From positions 54,928 through 118,927 of the forward strand of contig NW_005178988.1 in NCBI RefSeq assembly GCF_000350225.1: a stretch of DNA of 64,000 nucleotides, read 5' to 3'. Source of the stretch: Chondrus crispus (taxonomy: Eukaryota > Rhodophyta > Florideophyceae > Gigartinales > Gigartinaceae). Shown here piece by piece: positions 51,678-62,100 of the stretch (position 1 is its first letter; the number at the start of each line of letters is the position of its first letter). The notes under the pieces are model-generated. The model was not told where the DNA came from and ran no database searches. It was given only the letters and a program-made list of their open reading frames with translations. A program made the position numbers and the translations under genes.

Positions 51678-52600
51678 CTATAATTTCTCAAAGGCGTCAT
51701 CATCATTAACTACTGCATAGTCATGTACGGCAGCCTTCATATTCGCGTAGAAGACTATAGAATCATTGCACTTCCAACCTAAATTACTCTTGGACACAAT
51801 TACAGCTTGCACCGGAAAGGCCAGAGCAATACGTGTCGTAGAAACCACGTCGTCTGACGATTTCTTGCGTAATTCTTTCAGGGCGGACTCGAACCCCAAT
51901 ATCTTCGGATGATAGGGCTCGAGCCAGCCTGGAACGTCACGCATAAGCCACTTCCGGTGCAGCAATAAAACATTTGTCAGCGCTGCTGGCCACGTAACGC
52001 AGACTTCCAAAAAGGACCCGTCATCCACAACACGGAAACAAAAATCCCCACGTCCCACACCCGACGGCAAACAAACGGCAACTGACACGCAGTTAGTCAT
52101 AGAACCAGGCTCCTTCCAGGCCGATACAATGTACAAAGGCTTGAAAACCATCTCCCCCATTACAACCTCTTCCCCTATATCCGCATTTCCTTCATCTACA
52201 ATATTTTCAATTACTTCGTCCGCCGAGCTACCGAGCCGGCGACGTTTCGATGACGATTCAAGGTCGTGGCCCGTGCTTCGGCGGTTGAGAGCCTCCCCAT
52301 CCTCGTCTTCTACATCTGGGCAATTCAACATAAAACATAGGAGAATAAAACCGTTAGTTAAAAGAAGAAAGGCGTTAATTAAATGTGAAACGTACTTTTC
52401 GATAGAAACTCCTTTCTCATATTGTTGTAACAGGTCCTAAAATTGTTGAGGTTGCAACCGCTGAAGACATCATTTGACTGCCACACAACTTTTGGGTCCT
52501 CTTTTCCCGATATCTCCCCCTCTTCGAATTTTGCACGCAGGAGGCGGACTGGCTTAGACCGCTTTAGTGAGGCGTGTGGGCATGACAGGGAGGAAGGGGA
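51678..52600 (-). CDS. Transposon accessory protein, copy B (spliced)
   Basis: Exon 2 runs from 52315 down to 51678. A probable 80-bp intron (52395-52316) has a GTACGT donor, a CCCAG acceptor and a TAACTAAC branch site. Exon 1 (from about 52600) encodes KPVRLLRAKFEEGEISG, then EDPKVVWQSND and NFRTCYNNMRKEF. After splicing comes an acidic/basic linker with SSSKRRRLGSS (likely nuclear localisation signal) and then the conserved core: LLLHRKWLMRDVPGW, YHPKILGFESALKELRKK, SDDVVSTTRIALAFPV. The same architecture occurs in copy A, at about 40 percent identity by eye. It lies just outside the right inverted repeat of transposon A, convergent with the transposase, and may be left from a second element. 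Start and exact 5' end are not determined. Confidence 0.5.
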
Positions 52601-53079
52601 TGGGAGGGTGGGGTCTCGCGAGTCTCGGTTGCACAGCCTTCCTGGTGGGGCGAAGGGAGCGGACGAGCAGAGACTGACAGTCTCAAGAGAGAACCAGATT
52701 TACGTTACACCATGACGATCTGCGGTATCTTATTGACACTGCCAGGCGTCCCGTTTGGGGCACTGTAAACTGTCCAACCGGCAACACAAAAAGGGCGCGC
52801 TTGAGTTCGAATTCTCGCGGGAAGTGATGGAAAATCCCCAAATGGTTCCCATCATCGCCACTTGGCTATAGCCAATAAGAATGGAGATATGATATATTAA
52901 AAATACAAAAATTAAAAAACACGAAAGTTACAGAATGCGATTTTTTAGCAACGAAAGTTTGGTTTCAGCCATTGTTTTTATGGCATAAGTTTTTATACAT
53001 TCAGTGTATTACAGCAATATTGTTTTCGGGGAAAAAGAGCTGCACAGTACGAGTGTTGAACCGTACTTTGTTAAAATAC
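52601..53079. other. Region without a supported gene
   Basis: AT-rich at 52860-53070. No gene is seen. The solo LTR target copy AATAC is at 53075-53079. Confidence 0.45.
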
Positions 53080-53701
53080 TGTAGCATAAACCCCCGGTCG
53101 CGTTGGGGGTTTAGCTGTGGTTCTTCGAAGACCTGTGTACGCGAGAGAGGACAAAAACACACACACCAGAAAAGAACGCGGGCGGTGGTAGCGTGGTAGA
53201 GCGGTGGGGAGCGGACGCGAACACAGTACGCGGTAGAGCGGTTCGACGCGCTCGACGCCCCGGGGCGGCGCTAGTTAGCGTTCTAGCACCGACGGGCGGA
53301 GGCGGATCCAGCTCGCGCGCGTACGTTCGCGACCGCTACCCGCGTTAGTTTCTAGTTAACGCGCTCGCGTTAAAAGAACGCGATTAGAATAAGCGGACGG
53401 AGTTAGACCTGCGGTGGAGGATCTGGTACCAAGCCCGTGCTTGTCCTTGTCCTCCATCCGCCGCCGGTCGCCCTGTCATTTAATATACAAGTAAATAATC
53501 TATCATAACATATACTACAGTATCTAAGTAGCGCCTTACACGGTAAGCTCGCGCGCCTTACTCCGGATCGTCACGCTGTACACGTGCACAGCGAGCAGCA
53601 AGCGTGTACTTACAGGCGCGGGTGTTCGCGCTGTAATGCATTTTGCGGGAGTACAGTAGTCACCCCGCGCGTTCGAATAACGTCCTCGCGATTATGCTAC
53701 A
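53080..53701 (-). mobile_element. Solo gypsy LTR
   Basis: This 622-bp LTR is near-identical to the LTRs of the nested gypsy element (same TGTAGCATAA/TTATGCTACA ends, same orientation). No internal sequence flanks it. The flanking 5-mers AATAC and AGTAC (53702-53706) look like a target duplication with one mismatch, so this is probably an LTR-LTR recombination product. Confidence 0.92.
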
Positions 53702-54144
53702 AGTACTGTAGTTAGTTTTCGAGCCGCATGCCTCCGAATGTTCGAAAGTATCGAAAAACGGCAATACTTTCGATTTTTTATGGACATAGTTCTCTAAGAA
53801 TGGCATTTATTTACAATTTGTTTTGTTCAGGGCATCCAGATGGCTTGTGGGAGTGTCTAATTGAGACGAGATTTGAAAATACTGTGTTGATGATTCATAA
53901 AATTTGAAAATCATTTTTAGCAAAGTGTAGAAATTTGGCGCAAACATATATTAACGGGGCTTTCGGAATGGTTGGCTAATGGGAGTTAACGAATTGGTGT
54001 AAGGAGCTGTAGCACTGCAACGGGAGACAAAATGAGGGTAAAAGTCTGACATTCTAGTATGATCCGGCAAAGCTCTTATTCCCATCATGTACTGCTCCGG
54101 AGCTAACCCATATACGGTGACATCAGCGTTGAAATCCACCGTTC
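53702..54144. other. AT-rich region without a supported gene
   Basis: No open frame or repeat is recognised. It may include the 5' flank of the decayed transposon that follows. Confidence 0.4.
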
Positions 54145-55062
54145 ATGCCACGCCTCATGACCAGATCCTTTCACAAATCGCTAACCCCACAATTATTTTT
54201 TGCTCGAGGACAACAATTACTGTGTTATGCACATGGTCTCGGCGTGGTTTGTGCAAACTGGCGCTTTCGAGCGTTGTTTGGCGTATGGCCTCTCGTTTGT
54301 TCAATTATTTGGAATCGATTGCTTGAAAAGCTACCAGCTGGCGCTTGTCCTCAACAACTGCCATGAGCATTGATGTTTCTTAAGATATACGGGAGTGAGG
54401 CAACTAAACAGGGCAATTTCGAAGGCAGGCGAGAAGACCTTTCGGAAATGGTCCTGGGTATTTGTAGAGCTCCTGTCGGAGCTAGATGTGGTACGTTTTA
54501 TCTAACAAGTTTGACGTCGCATTGGATTCGCAGTGACTTAGAATTGTATTAAAATATCATGGGAAAAGCGACGACATGACTCAGGAACACCAAAATGGTT
54601 TGTATCAATTGATGGGACTGGCTGTATGATTATGGAGCCGAGCCCATTCGACCCGAAGTGAGTTTCGCACAAGTTTAGGGGACCTGGGTTGGGATACGAA
54701 GTTGGTGTTTGTATCGCAAGTGGGGATATAGTCTGGGTCTATGGACCATTTCCGTGCGGGAAATGTGCAGATCTCACTATCTTTAAGATGGGCCTGAAAC
54801 GCCTCTTATCAAATAGAGAGCGGGGGCTTGCTGATGGGTGATACCGAGATGATACGGTGATGGGGCGAGAATCATTTCTCGGTGCGCAGAAAGCGTTTTA
54901 TGCAAGATGCAGAGCTCGCCATTAGACGGTTAATCGTCGCTTTAAGCACTTTTATCCATAGGCCATCGTTCTCGACACGATATTTCACTCAATATGTGTC
55001 CATGCTGTATGTATCATTACGCAGTTAATGCTAGAATATGAAGATCCTCTGTTTGAAACGTA
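54145..55062 (+). pseudogene. Decayed DDE transposase related to 50730-51507
   Basis: Broken plus-strand frames align with the transposase at 50.7 kb: WRFRALFGVWPLVCSIIW then ALMFLKIYGSE (54250-54410), and further on SIDGTGCMIMEPSPFDPK, SHKFRGPGLGYEVGV and IVWVYGPFPCGKCAD (about 54605-54770), with in-frame stops and frameshifts. An intron-like GTACG...TATCTAAC...GCAG segment (about 54490-54525) corresponds to the intron of the better copy. The DGT catalytic motif is kept here although the gene is dead. Confidence 0.7.
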
Positions 55063-55539
55063 AACTACTATTAAAGTTGTTCCATTGTGTTGTCATGGGA
55101 AGTACAGTTTGAATGCTAAAAGATCTCGACAACTTTTTATCTTGAGTACATGCCCTGTGTGACCCTCGATACAGAAGTCTTTGGACATCTTCGAAGAATG
55201 GAACGCTATTCTCTCTATCAAAAATCTCTATATTTTGAGATGTTTTCGCTTTTTACGTTATATGGCGTAATATGGATTTTCCTGCACGCTCCTGGGGTCG
55301 CTTTTAACAAAATATGGTCCTCTCTTGACCTCTTCCGTTTAATGTTTCAATCTCATTACTGAACTAAGTATCCTTCTTTGCTGGGGCCTCTCGCCCCTAG
55401 GCCAGGCTGTCTATAGCCTCGGAGGTGCCTCGCGCACATCCCAAGAATCCAGGTACATAGCTCAGGCTCAGGTGATCATTGTTGTCGCCGCGCATTACAG
55501 CTATGTCATTGTCACCCCTCCTGCGCGCAACGATCTCTG
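55063..55539. other. Region between decayed transposase and tRNA-like sequence
   Basis: A 70-codon plus frame (55150-55362) has a hydrophobic stretch but no motif. The part after about 55390 may be the unrelated body of a tRNA-derived short element on the minus strand. Confidence 0.35.
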
Positions 55540-55608
55540 CAATTGTCGCGAGATTCGAACTCACGACATTAATTTGCAATATATCCTTTTCAACCACTAC
55601 ACGACAGT
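55540..55608 (-). other. tRNA-like sequence (tRNA pseudogene or SINE head)
   Basis: On the minus strand a good internal promoter B box, GAGTTCGAATCTC, forms a T-arm with a 5-bp stem. Upstream an A-box-like GTGTAGTGGTTGAAAAGG lies at the expected distance. An anticodon-loop-like TTGCAAA (GCA) sits between, but its stem has only about 3 of 5 pairs, and the acceptor stem is poor. This suggests a degenerate tRNA or tRNA-derived retroposon rather than a working tRNA gene. Confidence 0.4.
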
Positions 55609-55787
55609 GGCTAGCATGTGTTTCAATTTTCTTTCAATTTTCCAAAACGTTTCACACGTGTATCATTTGGCCCGGTACCTGGCCTCCACTCACAGTGTCG
55701 GGTATAAATAGGAATAATTTTCGTCGCACAGTCACCAACTTGACGGCGTCTTTCGGGGCGTGCATACCTGGAAGCGGGTATGGAATT

Positions 55788-56406
55788 TGTAGTATAACTA
55801 CGAAAGAATTAGATTAGAAATTGGATCCGGCTCTGTAAGGCACGAACCTTACAGACAGCCGGTACCACACGTGTACGGGGGCACGCGCCCCCACGTGTAC
55901 TATACGTGTACGACACGTATACAGTCAGCCCCGTCGGCTGACAGTGCCGACTACAGTAGTGCCCCATAGTACAGTACGTACTGTACTAAGTTACGATAGA
56001 CTAATTGTACATTAAATGACGGAGCGGACCGGCGGCGGCGAAGGGGACAAGCACGGACTTGTCCACGACCTACCGCCTAGGTCTGACTTCCAGCTTATCC
56101 TAAGGAAGCTTCCGTTAGCTACCTTAAGGCGAGACCGAGCGCGGGTAGAGGACGCGCGAGCACGCGAGCGAGCCTAGATCCACCTCCGCCCGTCAGCGCT
56201 GGAACGTAACCCAGCGCTGCTCCGGGGCGTCGAGGCGTAGATCGGCCCGCGCGTGTGCGCGTCCTCCCCCCGATCCCGCTCTACCACGCTACCCGGGCCC
56301 GTGCTCCGGTTTCGTTAGCTGGTCCGACTTCCCCCGTCTTCTCGTACGTACGGGTCTTCCAGGACTAAGCATACACCCCTATCCGTTTAGGGGTGTTTAT
56401 GCTACA
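55788..56406 (+). repeat. Gypsy 5' LTR (second subfamily)
   Basis: This 619-bp LTR is clearly related to, but well diverged from, the LTRs of the nested element. It contains several CACGTG-type words (about 55868, 55895) and a region complementary in sense to the conserved AAGCACGGACTTGTCC block. It ends GGGGTGTTTATGCTACA. Confidence 0.85.
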
Positions 56407-58170
56407 GTGGTCTCCCGACCTAGAAGACCCCGAGATCTTTCCGAGAAGACTTTCTTTTTACTCCGCGTCCGTACGCGTCGAGATGAGTCAAGAATACGCC
56501 CCCTCGATCCGCTCCGAACCGGCGGATCCGAGGGCGGCCGCTATGCACGCCCCATCACCGCCGTTCGGCGACGGCGACGCTGGTCTCCGAGACCGCGAAC
56601 CGTCGCCCGAGTCCCCCGAAGGACAAGCGGCGGCGATGTTCGACCGCATCGCAGACTACATCGAGGAAGTCCGTACTTCCCTCCGCATCGACGTTACGGA
56701 CGCCGTCTATTCGCGCTGCATGGACGAGCTCCGATCCATCCGCGAGGGGAGGTTCGACCGCGTCACCCAGTCGCTGGAGAATCTCCGAGCACTGGTCGAC
56801 CAGTTGCAATCGCGACTGGTGCTCGTCGAAGACTCGCGTCCCGAGAACCCCGCTACGTATGGGGAAGGTCGTCCCGCGAGGCCGACCTCATCGAGACGTC
56901 CTGACGCTCGTCAACCCCCCTCGGCGGAGCAACTTGGTGCCTTCGCGCACCTCACCGCTGACCTGGAGTCCACGCGGCAGCGTGCCCGTGACCTGGAACG
57001 TACCATGGCCGCAAGGCTGCCCGGTGCCCCCACGAGAGGGCCCGGTGGTACTGTACCTCCGGACGCTGCCGCCCCGCAAGGATGGCGCCCAACTGTGGCC
57101 GATCCCAGTCGAGACGCAGGAGAAAGACGACCTCCGATGGACGCCAACGTCGCGTCCGAGTCCCAAGCTCTGCCACATGTCCCCGGAAACATGTGGCAGA
57201 CGGGACGGGTGCCGTATCGTAACGACCCGGACCGTGGAGTAGCCGCTCGCGGATCCGGAGAACCCATGTTCTCCGTCGATCCCCGCTGGGGCGGCTACCC
57301 GCCGGTGGACCACACCGCGCGACCCGGACCGGTAGACGTCCGTACGCTACCTGTTACCCCGTTCGGCACGCTGGGTCCCGCTGAACCCGGACTCGAGCCG
57401 GTACATACGATGATCCAAGAGTTCAGCGCCGTCGCTGACTATCGTATGTACCGCTTGGATAACACCTCGAGGATCGTTACCTCGGGTGATGCGGGACGGA
57501 TCGCGAAATACGTACAACGCTGTCGTGGGATCCGTCCCACGATGCGTAGCTTCGACGGTACGGACCCGATCCAGCTGCTGCCGTTCTTGAAGGATATCCG
57601 GATAACCTTCAACTCGCAACACCTGACGGAAGGTGTTGCGGTACGAGTTCTCGCGCACTTCTTAGAGCGCGATGCGGAGCGCCTGTATACGAGTTATACG
57701 ATGCGTGGCCTCCGCACCGGCCAGCTCCACGACGACGTGAGCTGGCCGGGGCTCGTAAATCAACTCTTGAAACGCTACCTCACGGACGACGTGTTAGGTG
57801 AAGCGTACGACGCTGTCGCTACGGCGCGACAGAAACCCCACGAAACGGAGAGCACCTTTGCGGACCGGTTAGAAACTGCCGCGTTCCGATGCACAGCAGT
57901 GTTCTCCGAACAGTCCCTCGCGCACTACTTCGTGCGGGGACTCGCACCTGCGACCCGTGCCGCAGTTTCCGAGACCGTTCAGCGGCTGCCAAGCAGCCAG
58001 AAGACCGATCTACCGACTATCCGCCGCATCGCCACGGCGGAAGGGACTACGTACCGCGCCCGGCGCGGGTTACCTCTGCCGGACCCGAAACCGGCAGGGA
58101 AGGCTGGCAGGACTACGAAGTCCGCCGCAACAAGTTCGCCCGCTTCTACCCTCCATGTCGGGGAGGATGA
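56399..58170 (+). CDS. Gypsy gag, matrix/capsid part
   Basis: This open frame starts with the ATG in the last bases of the LTR (56399), passes through the primer site and reads MLQWSPDLEDPEIFPRRLSF. The same start is conserved in the nested element (MLHWSPDLEG), which argues for its use; the Met at 56483 is an alternative. A helical region lies at residues 70-180, a Pro/Arg-rich linker follows, and a capsid-like domain lies at about 340-560 (DPIQLLPFLKDIRITF, FADRLETAAFRC, HYFVRGLAPATR). The frame stays open to 58810, but after about 58170 the zinc knuckle and surrounding sequence are in another frame, so an indel or programmed shift lies in 58110-58200. The product forms the virus-like particle. 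Confidence 0.75.
56408..56423 (+). other. Gypsy primer binding site
   Basis: TGGTCTCCCGACCTAG lies one base after the LTR and is identical to the site in the nested element. The inferred tRNA end, CTAGGTCGGGAGACCA, keeps the conserved C61 at the T-stem position. Confidence 0.75.
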
Positions 58171-58189
58171 GTGGCAGGCTGACCCTGTC

Positions 58190-59052
58190 CTCATTACGCA
58201 AGGAACGGGGCCCGTGGGAGGACGACATCCCACGCCGATGTCGACCGGAACGACATCCAGTTACGCGACCGCCTTCGCGCACACTCCAAGAGTGGCAAGG
58301 GGTACGGACCCCCGGGTCGCCGAGCTCGACATCTCGAATCGAGATGCAGGAGCCGAAGCCCTCGCGTACCCCTCCTCACCGATGAGGAGGCGCGTCACGC
58401 GGCGACCTTCGCCTCAACGGATGGCAGCGCGTACGTGTGCTGGATGTGCCGTACGTACGGGCACGCCATGTACGCCTGCCCGTTCCTGTCGCCGGAACAA
58501 CGTATGTTCACGGCGTACAGGAACTACCGATACCAGATGGAGACGCGCCCCGGTGCGCGTAACCTCCTCCGGCAGTCGGTCGGCGAGGGCCGTCCCCAGC
58601 GTCAAGGTTTCCCGAATCGTTCGGGTGGGGGCGCACGCTTCGCCCCACGTGGAGGTGGGTATCGCCGTAACGAACTCGATCGTCGTGATCGACCCGATTA
58701 CCGCCAGGCGGACACAAGGTATCCCCGTCAAGGAAGGGGAAGTGACCGGGACCGTTCTCGGTTACCTCAACAGGTACAGAATGCGATCATGTACTTGCAA
58801 GATTGGGTAGAGGGTCCGCATCCCCTATCCCAGGAGGGTCACGAAGGAGAATCGGTTCTCCCTGTCCCCCATATCCTGCGACGTCCCGACGTCGCAAGTC
58901 AAGGTCAAGAAGTACCCGAATACTTCGCCGATAACGTGGTGCCGCAGTGGGTGAGACATCCCAACCCACGGGGCCGAGGAGCGGAAGAAGATCTGGCCGC
59001 CGATAGCCAGGAAGGTAGCTCCAATAGCACCGGTAGTTCGAAAAAAGGGTAA
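58190..59052 (+). CDS. Gypsy gag, nucleocapsid part
   Basis: This frame contains a CCHC zinc knuckle, CWMCRTYGHAMYAC (58438-58479; Cys-x2-Cys-x4-His-x4-Cys), preceded by LLTDEEARHAATFAS and followed by an Arg/Gly-rich tail (GGGARFAPRGGGYRRNE), a typical RNA-binding nucleocapsid. It ends at TAA 59050-59052. It is out of frame with the upstream capsid part. A hairpin-like GGGGTATT...AATACACCCC lies at about 59137-59158, between gag and pol. Confidence 0.7.
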
Positions 59053-59192
59053 AGACGGTTACGTCCACGCGGTCGCGTGAGCCGTCTTGTCCCCACGAAC
59101 TCGACCGGTCCCCACGTGCTCGCCTAGGTCACGGGGGGTATTGTCCGATAATACACCCCTCGCCACCGGAAGCGAGCACAGTAGCCCCTGCA

Positions 59193-62100
59193 ATGCCGAT
59201 ACAGGGGGGAGCGAACGTCGAGGCCTCCGTAAGCCCGACGTTAGGAGAGGACAGCACCGGGACGCCCGTAGTACCGGTGATGGGTAATGAAAAGGACGGG
59301 AGTACCGACGACCAAAAAGAACAGGTCGACCTCCAGACTCCTGTGAGGCCAAGGGAGCCGACGAAATGTCCGCCACGTACGGACTCAAGCACCAGAGGGG
59401 GCATCACGGAGACGCGGAAGCCCCACGACTCAGGTAGAAGAAAACGCAGGAGGGGCCAGAACCGAAGGCGACGACCTCGGCGGAACGATCTCGCCGAACG
59501 GGTTGCGCCCAAGATGGTCGACGGCATTGTATGCCTCATGACGTCCAAGATATATAACGTCCTTGGCTCCGTGGCCACCGAAGGTAACGCGTTCAAGCCC
59601 CACACGATCGCCGTTGATACGTGTTCGGGCTACAACTTAGTGAGGAAGGCCGACCTCCCTCCCGACTGGACCCGCTTCGTAATACGGGACGCGCCATTAC
59701 CCCGACTGGCTGGCGCGAACAGTAACCCGCTTCGACTTACGGCGGTCGTCCGCCTTGCAGTCCGTTTGCGGAACACGACGTTCCGTATACCGTTCGTGGT
59801 GGCGGAACAGCTTGCCGTTCCCGTTCTTCTCGGCACGGCGTTCATCGATGCCCACGTACGTAGCATCGACATCGACGGACAGAAGCTCGAACTTCGACAC
59901 GGTGGCTCCGTAGCCATCGTCGACGGAAAGGGGGAGCCGACTCCCCCTACAAGGCGACACGGACGCCAAACGAGCCGGCCGGATGTACGGGATGAGGCCC
60001 CGCAGGCGATCCGACTCGCCCGCTGGGTTACCATCCCCGCGATGTCGCAAGCCCGAGTGCGCGTCACCACCGCGGGGAGGGGCCTCGTGTTCCTGGAACC
60101 AAAGCCCTCACTCCAACACCGACATGGAGTGAGGTTGACGAATGGCGTCGCCGAGGTTTTGCCGAATCAGACCTTCGACGTCATCGTCGCGAACTTTTCG
60201 CGACGGGAAAGGCGGCTTCCGAAGCACACCGTCGTGGGATACGCGAAGCGCAACCCCCTCGCGATCCTCACGCCCGAACGGAGGGTTGCCGAGGGGATCG
60301 CGCACGCGCTACACCTGACCGACTTGACCGATCAAGTCGGGAAGGCCGGAGCTGGACGACCGAGCTCCGACGAACGGACGACCGTCGTGAAGAAAGGGGT
60401 GGTCACGGACGAACGGCCACCTCAAGACCAACCGACGGCGGAGGGTACTGTACCCCCGCAGAAAAAGGATCCCGAAAATCCACCGATGGATTGGGAAAAA
60501 GAAATCGACTTGTCATACATCGACGATGACAAGCTCCGTGGCCACGTACTCGAGATGCTCCGTAAGCACTCGAGCCTGTGGAGCGGTGCGCTCGGAACTA
60601 TACGAGCGACGGAACACCGCATTCCTCTCGAACCGGGTACGAAGCCGATACGTTCGATGCCCTACCGTAAGGGGCCCGCGATGCGCGAAATGGTCGCGAA
60701 GGAGGTCAACAAGATGTTGAACGCAGGGGTTATCGAACCCGCGAGCACCGAGTGGGCGTCCCCGGTGGTGCTCGTACCGAAGAAAGACGGATCTCTTCGG
60801 TTCTGCGTGGACTACCGGCGTCTCAACGCGAAGACTGCAGCGGATTCGTATCCGCTGCCTCGGATGGACGACTGCATTGACTCGCTGGGAGACGCAGCCG
60901 TCTTCACCACGTTGGACTGCAATTCCGGTTATTGGCAGATCCCGGTCGCTCCGGAAGACCGGGATAAGACCACGTTTACTACGCACATGGGCACGTTTCG
61001 CCACTTGCGCATGCCGTTCGGACTAAAAGGGGCACCGGCCACCTTCCAACGCGCACTCGACATCATCCTATCTGGCGTACGTTGGCAAATATGCCTCGTG
61101 TACCTGGATGATGTCATCGTGTTCTCACGTACGCACGGAGAACACGCGAAGCATCTCGACATTGTCTTGAGCTTGCTGCGGAGTGCCGGAATCTCCCTCA
61201 AGCTCAAGAAGTGTAGCTTCTTTCAACCGAAGGTACACTACCTGGGGCACGTCATTTCCCCAGGTAAGTTAAGTGTGGCCGATACGGCGGCCGACGCCTT
61301 CAAGACCTTCACATTCCCGAGGACGCTGACGCAAGTGCGCTCGTTCCTCGGGGCGTGCAACGTATACCGCCGATTCGTTAAGGGGTTCGCGAAGATAGCC
61401 CGTCCCCTGACCGACATGACGCGTAAGGATTCGGATCCTGACTTCTACAACCCTACGGAGGCGCAACGGGAGGCGTTCGAGAACCTCAAGAAGTCCATGA
61501 TCGCTCCGCCGATCCTCGCCCTTCCGCGGTACGGCCGTCTGTACATGATCGACACGGATGCGAGCGCCTACCAGTTGGGCTGCACGTTGCTCCAAGAGCA
61601 CGACCAGCCAAACGATTGGCGCCCCGTAGGCTATTGGTCCTACTCGCTGAACGACAGCGAGCGCAACTACAGCGCCACTGAACGCGAGTGCTTCGCCGTA
61701 GTGTGGGCCGTCCGCACACTACGGCCGTACGTTGAAGGCACGAAGTTCACCGTCCGGACGGATCACGACGCGCTGAGGTGGCTCATGTCCCTCACGGAGA
61801 GTTCCGGAAGGCTCACCCGGTGGCGGCTACGTCTGGCTGAATACGATTTCACCATCCAGTACCGCCCCGGGCGCGTGCACCAAGTACCGGACGCCTTGTC
61901 ACGCCTCGTGTCGCCAAGAGTCGCCGGCGACCCCCGCCCGGCCATCGAAGTGGATGACGACATCCCCACCTTCGACGCGGGTACGACCGTTCGAGACGTA
62001 TCGAACGCGCTCGCGGACCACGTCTGTACCGGAAATTGCGACCACGAGGTCGAACACGTCTTCGCGACGACGCGAAGCCAAGCTGGGCCACGAAGAAGGC

